A stretch of DNA of 64,000 nt from Mixophyes australis (Eukaryota > Chordata > Amphibia > Anura > Limnodynastidae): contig JAVHZZ010000011.1 of NCBI GenBank assembly GCA_036250195.1, positions 62,242,919 to 62,306,918 on the forward strand. The letters are read 5' to 3'. The notes below the pieces were generated by a model. The model was not told the origin of the DNA and made no database searches. It saw only the letters and a list, made by a program, of their open reading frames with translations. The translations under genes and the position numbers were made by a program. The number at the start of each line of letters is the position of its first letter. Within the stretch, counting starts at the first letter, position 1. Below, piece after piece: positions 58,230 to 64,000 of this stretch.

Positions 58230-60430
58230 TACCCAACAATTTCAAGACCTGTATCATTGCTTAACAGTGATATTAAACTATATGCCAAGATCCTAAACAG
58301 GATCCTTCCAGAAATTATCTATTATGATCAAGTGGTCTTTATCCCAAGGAATAACACAAGAAGAACAATTGATCTCCTACAAATTATAAAAGAAGAATTG
58401 CAAGCGACCATTTTATCATTAGACATTAGGAAAGCTTTTGGCAGAATATCCTGGAGGTTTATGTTTCAAGCGCTAAAGATCTTTGGATTAACAAATTAAT
58501 TCCTCACTTGAGCTGCTGCTCTCTATTCTTACCCCTGTGGCTAGGGTAAGGGTCAATTGCTCGCTCTCTATACTATAATAATCTCAAATAGGACTAGGCA
58601 GGGTTGCCCTTTTGTCCTCGCTCTGGTGATAGAGCCCCTTGCATAGCGAAATAGAAACTGCAAATCTATATGTTAAGTGGAGGCAGCAATATAAAGTCTC
58701 CTTACTTGCGGATGACATTCTTTTGTCTCACCAACACCCAGACTTCTATTCTTGCATTATATGAACTAACAGATAGATTTGGCAGTCTCTCTGGATATAA
58801 AATTAACTTCTCTAAATCAGAGGCCATGATGTTGAACACACCAGAGCTTATTAAGGAAAAGATTCAAGCCAATATCAAACTTAATAAATGACAAACCCGT
58901 CAAATAAAATCCTGAGGAGTACATATTACTACTTCCTGCGAACACCTATACCAGGAGAATTTCTTAACTTATTGCTAAAGTTAAAATCAGACCTGGCTAC
59001 ATGGCTGAAATGTTATTTCATGGCTCGGGAGGATAAATAGCAATTAAAATTAACATGATCCCAAAACGGTTGTATCTTTTTTAGACCCTACTGGTCAACC
59101 TCCCAAGTGTGATTTTTAAAGTCCTACAATAGGTCTTTCTTAAAGTTATCTATAATGGTAAACACCCAGAATCTCTAGGTCTGTACTGAAGAAGCCCAGG
59201 AACAGGGGAGGCAGAGGCTTTCCAGATATTAAGCTCTAACACCTGAGCCAACTAGCAGCAACATTTGTTCCACCCGATACCATTGCATAGGTATATCTTG
59301 AAACTAACTTTATACACTCGCAATATCGTGCCTCAATCTGGGAATTACCTAAAAATTATAGGACTCCCGAACCAAAAATTCTCTTCCCTCATCTCTAAGG
59401 GACTCAAGTTATTCTCAGTTTAAATTATCTACAACAATCTTCCCTATTACCCCACTTTGGTAAAATCTGTAGTTCCCTGGGTCTCTCAACTCCTTTTAAA
59501 CAATGGAGACAGGCTGGTATTAGACTTGCTTATGGCCTTAACATACAAAATACCCAGGCCTCTCTAGATGCCATATTTTGCAATTTTTTTTTCTCTTAGA
59601 CCCCTGTTCCTTGTGCTTTTTCAAGAAACGCTTCCTTATTTCACTTTCCCCTACGAATTCCCTAAGGGATTTAACCCCATTTTAATCAAATTGCCTAAAA
59701 AAAAAAAACAACTCTGGAATTTTGTTGGGGGGGAGGTTAGAAACTGATTAGTTACCGGTTCGATATCCATTCATAATAATACTGTAGGTGGTATTATACC
59801 CCTTGAAAAACCTATCTGAAATGATCTCAACCTCTGACCTGAATTGCTGGCGGAATTGTGGCTACAGGAGGACTCTTCCACCTCTGGAGGACTTGTCCAC
59901 GTATTATTCCTAGCTGAACCAAGATCCATTCTATCATTAATTCACTTTCAGAACAACCAATATCCAAAGACCACTGGATCATTCTGCTTTCTCATCCCCC
60001 TCAAGAAATGGACAACCAAACCAAATATTTGGTATGTAATTTTCACAGCTGCAAAAAACACAAATAGCTACAAATTGGAAGTAACAAGGCCCCCTCTCTA
60101 ACACGAACCTCAATAAAAGCCAACTGGCACATTGTATGTTTGGAAAGCAATGCCTACTGCCTCCACGATAAACAAGTTAAATGTGATGCCATATGGACCA
60201 CCCCTGGTATTTTTCGAGAAGGCCACTCTGGTCGAACAAGGACGCCAACGACTCTCTAGCTTTCTCTTTGTAAATGCATATTTGTGCAAGTCTGTAGCTG
60301 CTTCTGGGTCCTTCTTATGATCTTATGGGACAAGAGCCTTCATGAAGCGTATGCGCTCTCATTCTATTCCAATGTTTTGTTTCTACCCCGGGTCCTGCAA
60401 CTTTGTACTTAAAATAAATTGTTGGAATAG
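58230..60430 (+). pseudogene. L1-like LINE ORF2, 5' truncated
   Basis: The plus strand starts inside the reverse transcriptase: LLNSDIKLYAKILNRILPEI, then FIPRNNTRRTIDLLQI and LSLDIRKAFGRISWRFMFQ (first catalytic Asp). Near 58690-58730 LADDILLS-like text gives the polymerase DD box, followed by FGSLSGYKINFSKSEAMML. Downstream parts run to a C-terminal Cys-containing region (CWRNCGY...HLW..CP near 59845-59910). AATAAATTG near 60412 may be the poly-A region. Many stops and frame changes. Confidence 0.8.
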
Positions 60431-60649
60431 ATTTTGAACTGTTGCCTCGTACTGTACAAAAAAACCCACAAAAATGATTGAAGGTTAATCAGATAAGTAT
60501 AAATTAATTTGATAAATTGTGATAATTCCTGTCCAAGTGCCTTACCTTCAACTTGTCTTAGGAATTGTTTCCAAAAAAACGTTTACAATGCCTTTAAAAG
60601 GCAGCTAAACTTAAAAATGTCAGGTATCTTTACTTCTTTCCCCCCATAA

Positions 60650-61800
60650 CAGAACTTTTTAAATAAAGCAAATGAAAATGGTATGGACAAAAATGATGGA
60701 ACCCATAACCTAATATTTTGTTGCACAACCTTTAGCAGGAATCATTGCAATCAAGCGATTTCTGTAGCTCTGAATGAGATTTCTACAACTGTAAACAGGT
60801 AATTTGGCCAACTCATCATAAGAAATCTGCTCCAGCTGTTTGAGGTTTGATGGGCGCCTTCCTCCACACTGCATGTTTCCTCTCTTTCCATAGATGTTTG
60901 ATAGGATTCAGATCAGGGCTTAAAGAAAGACTTCAGAATAGTCCAATGTTGTGTCCTTATTCATTTCTGGATGCTTTTAGCTGTATGTTTTGGGGCATTA
61001 TGCGATTGGAGAACACATAACCTGCGACTGAGACAGACCTTTCTGGCACTGGACAATGTGTTTGACTCCAGAATACCTTCATAGTCATGAGATTTCATTG
61101 TGCCCTGCACAGATTTAAGGCATCCTGTGCTAGACACAGAACAGCAGCCCCAAAACACAACAGAGCCTTCCCAATGTAGATATGGGTAGATTTGTGCAGC
61201 ACAGTGGCTCAGTGGCTAATACTTCTGCCTCATAGCACTGTGGAATTAGTGGCGTTATATAAATAACTGATATTTTTTTTTTCTCTATAAACTTCATTTT
61301 TTTTCTGTCTGAGGACATAGAGCTCCAGTTTGTTCTCACCTGTCCAAAAGACATTATCCCAGAAGCATTGTGGTTTATCAATATGCATTTTAGCAAAATG
61401 CAGTCTAGGTCTTTCCTCATGAAGTCCATTGTCGCTCCAAAAGTGTCAGATTGTGCGATCAGACAAGCATACAATGACCTTGGAGTTTAGCTTGTATCTC
61501 TCTGGTAGAAAAAGAGGCAATGAAATCTTCCATTCTCGTGACTTCTGTTTAATTTGAGGTCATTTTTCCATGTGGCTGCAGTCCCATGGACATTAAACTT
61601 CTTAATGCTTGCAACTGTAGTTACAGGAACATCAAGCTGCTTGGAGATGGTCTTATAGCCTTTACCATGCTCCTCTATAATTTCCTTTCTGATCTCCTCA
61701 GACAACTCATTCCTTCGCTTTTTCTGGTCCATGTTCAGTGTTTTGCACACAATGATACCAAACAGCAGAGCCAATACTTTTTTTTTCCATTTAAATAAGC
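60650..61800 (-). pseudogene. Second Tc1-like transposase, interrupted by a short SINE
   Basis: On the minus strand the N-terminal helix-turn-helix is at 61730-61590 (NELSEEIRKEIIEEHGKGYK, TISKQLDVPVTTVASIKKF). The catalytic middle lies at 61470-61290, with CLIAQSDTFGATM... degraded. After the SINE, 61158-60961 carries MFWGCCSVSSTGCL and LQSHNAPKHTAKSIQK (the D-x-A-PKHTA box, here Asn for Asp). An end region near 60700 reads RNRLIAMIPAKGCATKY. It is a different subfamily from the copy at 24.4 kb. Confidence 0.85.
61189..61280 (+). mobile_element. Internally deleted SINE in the second Tc1-like element
   Basis: The head CAGCACAGTGGCTCAGTGGC, then TAATACTTCTGCCTCATAGCACTG, is joined directly to the tail TGGAATTAGTGGCGTTATAT and AAATAACTGAT. 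The body of about 220 bp present in the copy at 24897-25213 is missing. Confidence 0.75.
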
Positions 61801-61982
61801 TGAATGATCAGAAGATTAAAGAGATATGTGATGCTAGTTCAAGAAAGCATTACGTTTTAAATATTATCCAAGTATCTCTAAAATATTTTCTTAGGGGTAC
61901 AACAATCTGTTCAGTCTATTTAGAATCTCAATTGAGAATAAAAAAAATAAAAATCTCTTTTCACTGTTTCTTTGCTTTAATC

Positions 61983-62800
61983 CAGTGGTTCCCAAACTTT
62001 TGCAGTTCGCGGCACCCTTAGAGTCTCCAAATTTTTTCAAGGCACCCCTCCAAAATAATTGTTGAGCAGTCCTGTTTTAGAAGTAGTTGGGTCGAAAAAT
62101 TGTAATAAGTATTTAGGTCAGGACAGAAATACTTATTTAGTTGTATGCAAAAATCCCCCCCCCTGCATCCAGACACTCTGCCCTCAGGCACTTTGCCCCC
62201 TCTGCATCCAGACACACTGCCCCCTCTCACACTGTCCCCTCTGCCATGCTGTCCCCCCTCCTCTGCCCTCTCACACGCTGTCCCCCTCCTCTGCCCTCTC
62301 ACACGCTGTCCCCCTCCACTGTCCCTCTCTCACGCTGTGTCCCCCTCCACTGTCCCTCTCTCACGCTGTGTCCCCCTCCACTGTCCCTCTCTCACGCTGT
62401 GTCCCCCTCCACTGTCCCTCTCTCACGCTGTGTCCCCCTCCACTGTCCCTCTCTCACGCTGTGTCCCCCTCCACTGTCCCTCTCTCACGCTGTGTCCCCC
62501 TCCACTGTCCCTCTCTCACGCTGTGTCCCCCTCCACTGTCCCTCTCTCACGCTGTGTCCCCCTCCACTGTCCCTCTCTCACGCTGTGTCCCCCTCCACTG
62601 TCCCTCTCTCACGCTGTGTCCCCCTCCACTGTCCCCCTCTCACGCTGTGTCCCCCTCCACTGTCCCCCTCTCACGCTGTGTCCCCCTCCACTGTCCCTCT
62701 CTCACGCTGTGTCCCCCTCCACTGTCCCTCTCTCACGCTGTGTCCCCCTCCACTGTCCCTCTCTCACGCTGTGTCCCCCTCCACTGCCCCTCTGGAATGA
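61983..62800. mobile_element. Second copy of the minisatellite-bearing hAT-like element, right end missing
   Basis: The first 240 bases (CAGTGGTTCCCAAACTTTTG, GCAGTTCGCGGCACCC, AGTATTTAGGTCAGGACAGA, CATCCAGACACTCTGCCCTC) match 19508-19745 closely. A different minisatellite follows, and the sequence leaves the element at about 62797 without the hairpin or the right inverted end. Confidence 0.85.
62310..62795. repeat. 31-bp minisatellite, about 15 units
   Basis: Units CTCTCTCACGCTGTGTCCCC followed by CTCCACTGTCC repeat almost perfectly, with one CCC/CTC variant pair near 62632-62670. There are no unique spacers. Long frames through it on both strands are artefacts. Confidence 0.95.
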
Positions 62801-62819
62801 AGCATTGTTTCAATAATCT

Positions 62820-63127
62820 ATAACAATATCAACAATTTTGTCCACGTCTAAATTATAGGGGTAAAAATATCTGATTGTTTGGAGACAAATTTGTAAAGGT
62901 AGAAAATGTAAACTTGAGAAAGTTATGAGGATGAGACATGAAACATTTCTGTTACACACTACAAAAAAAGACTAAATAAAAGCAGGTCTTATGTGTTTTC
63001 AAATGTAATATACACTTGCAGATTATAATGGAAATCCAGTTGGTAAGTGCCATAAACACAGCAAAGGGTGGCTGAAAAGCTTTTAAAAAAATAAACACAT
63101 TGTGTAATAATAAAAAAAAATACTTAC
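62820..63127. other. LIG1 intron, nothing recognised
   Basis: AT-rich sequence downstream of the first exon in the window. No repeats or coding similarity seen. Confidence 0.5.
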
Positions 63128-63238
63128 ATCTGGCCTTTAATCCAACAGGCATCATTTATGGGATGATAACCACTTTTGGATGGCTTATAATCTGCCTGTT
63201 TATCTCTTTCTTTTTCTTGCTTTAGGACTCCAAAGAAA
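63128..63238 (-). CDS. LIG1: DNA ligase I, exon joining the N-terminal tail to the DNA-binding domain
   Basis: The exon is 111 bp: one base closes a split codon, 36 codons read [20 protein letters not shown], then [16 protein letters not shown], and two bases open the Met codon completed at 54823. YHPINDACW is the highly conserved entry to the LIG1 DNA-binding domain (human YHPVEDACW, recalled). The lysine-rich part before it belongs to the flexible N-terminal tail. The acceptor is TTATTTTAG and the donor AGAT|GTAAGT. It is the most 5' exon in the window; earlier exons lie beyond 64000. Confidence 0.96.
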
Positions 63239-63384
63239 CTAAAATAAATTATAACATATATCCTAAAATCAGCAGTGCAATTCAAAAAAGTGAACCAATC
63301 AACTTCTTTAATCGTTTACTTGTGCATGAGTCAATTATACATTTCTTATTAAACTACAATAAAGAGAAAACTGATTTTTTTATA

Positions 63385-64000
63385 CTTACACTAAAAATTG
63401 TCTTAGTCCATAGGGGGACAGCAGGTACATTGGAATATAACATAGGGTGGGCGACCACTTTTTAGACTTATTAACAGTTCACCATAGCTCCTCCCCCTCT
63501 GCCTTAAAAACCTCAATTTGTTTAACCAAACGCCACAGAAAAGGAGCAATAGAGAAAAAGTAAACAAAAGAACAAACAACCACCTTCTGCACAAAAAACA
63601 CAACATTGCCCAATAAGGAGAACACAGAACGTAAAGGGTGAATGTACACGTAAAGAGTGAATGTCCTGTGTGTCCACCAATGTACTAAAAGTATAGCATT
63701 TAACGCAAGTATAAAAATGCTATATTCTCAGGCATCCTTTGGGGAACACCAGGTACATTGGGAAAGTCCCAAAGCTGCAATCACGGGTGGAGGTGCTCAG
63801 AAGAAAACGCGCAAAGTAATAACGTAATCAACCTGGACAACCGAAAAGACGTAGGGAACCCCTTCCTTTCACACCAAAGAACGTTCCCCAGAACCTATGA
63901 TAATTTTATGCTTAACTCGATTTCCGAGCCCAAAACATAGTTTGCATCACACGCTAAGACAGTACTTTTTCTCAAAGGTTCATAGCTTCAACAGCCACAA
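63385..64000 (-). mobile_element. 3' end of a further DIRS-like element, cut by the window edge
   Basis: The left tip TTATACTTACACTAAAAATT, then CTTAGTCCATAGGGGGACAGCAGG, and an inner block at 63680-63760 (TTAACGCAAGTATAAAAATG, then CATCCTTTGGGGAACACCAG and GTACATTGGG) repeat the tip-plus-internal-complementary layout of the elements at 10984 and 35317, with different sequence. The recombinase would follow to the right, outside the window. Confidence 0.5.

Noticed and set aside
62059..62823. Repeat-rich frames of 220-250 codons and a possible CRISPR-like array of 31-bp repeats
   Set aside because: The units are contiguous with no unique spacers, in a vertebrate transposon; it is a minisatellite, not CRISPR.
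1..64000. A novel defence, biosynthetic or other multi-gene system
   Set aside because: Apart from LIG1 exons, all coding similarity belongs to known transposon or retrovirus classes. Nothing suggests an unrecognised gene cluster.

Overview
This is a piece of a vertebrate nuclear genome, most likely an anuran amphibian. It has one recognisable host gene: the central part of DNA ligase I (LIG1), on the minus strand, as ten short coding exons scattered over 57.5 kb. In transcription order they lie at 63128-63238, 54767-54823, 34944-35116, 26920-27086, 24209-24285, 24008-24099, 14259-14358, 6233-6318, 5966-6081 and 5701-5796. Every junction has AG/GT signals and every reading phase joins correctly. 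The exons encode the end of the N-terminal tail, the DNA-binding domain and the start of the nucleotidyltransferase domain, including the catalytic-lysine motif EYKYDGER. The first and last parts of the gene lie outside the window. About 1.1 kb of coding sequence is spread over introns of 109 bp to 19.6 kb.

The introns are filled with transposable elements, many of them nested. The most complete is a DIRS-type (tyrosine recombinase) retrotransposon at about 35.3-40.9 kb. It has inverted terminal repeats, an internal complementary region, a zinc-knuckle gag, RT, RNase H and a 271-codon open recombinase. A 1.3-kb deleted relative with the same end architecture is at 10984-12301. Older or partial DIRS pieces are at about 15.8-17.5, 43.4-44.1 and 63.4-64.0 kb. 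Other retroelements are L1-like LINEs (17.5-21.5, 29.0-29.7, 48.6-49.9, 58.2-60.4 kb), L2-like LINEs (12.4-14.2, 23.1-24.0, 52.2-54.6 kb), CR1-like LINEs (21.7-22.5, 46.5-48.2 kb), a Penelope-like element with a GIY-YIG domain (27.5-28.4 kb), a broken Ty3/Gypsy element (55.8-57.4 kb), a broken endogenous retrovirus (31.3-34.8 kb) and a solo LTR with a 5-bp target duplication (46687-47908).

DNA transposons include two Tc1-like copies, each split by the same tRNA-like SINE family. There is a 2.9-kb hAT-like element with a perfect 8-bp target duplication (275-3162), and a second hAT-like family (19508-20844 and from 61983) that carries expanded minisatellites. Several MITE families are present, including one with ATTCAATT-type ends and 3-bp duplications, and one 958-bp element with a near-perfect 115-bp-arm palindrome.

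I found no bacterial-type system, no CRISPR array and no second host gene. Long open frames through the minisatellites at 0.4-1.4, 19.6-20.7 and 62.1-62.8 kb are artefacts of repeats without stop codons. The anuran assignment is an inference from the LIG1 sequence and the repeat mix (abundant DIRS, frog-type SINE tail, L1 and CR1 types); I could not run a search.
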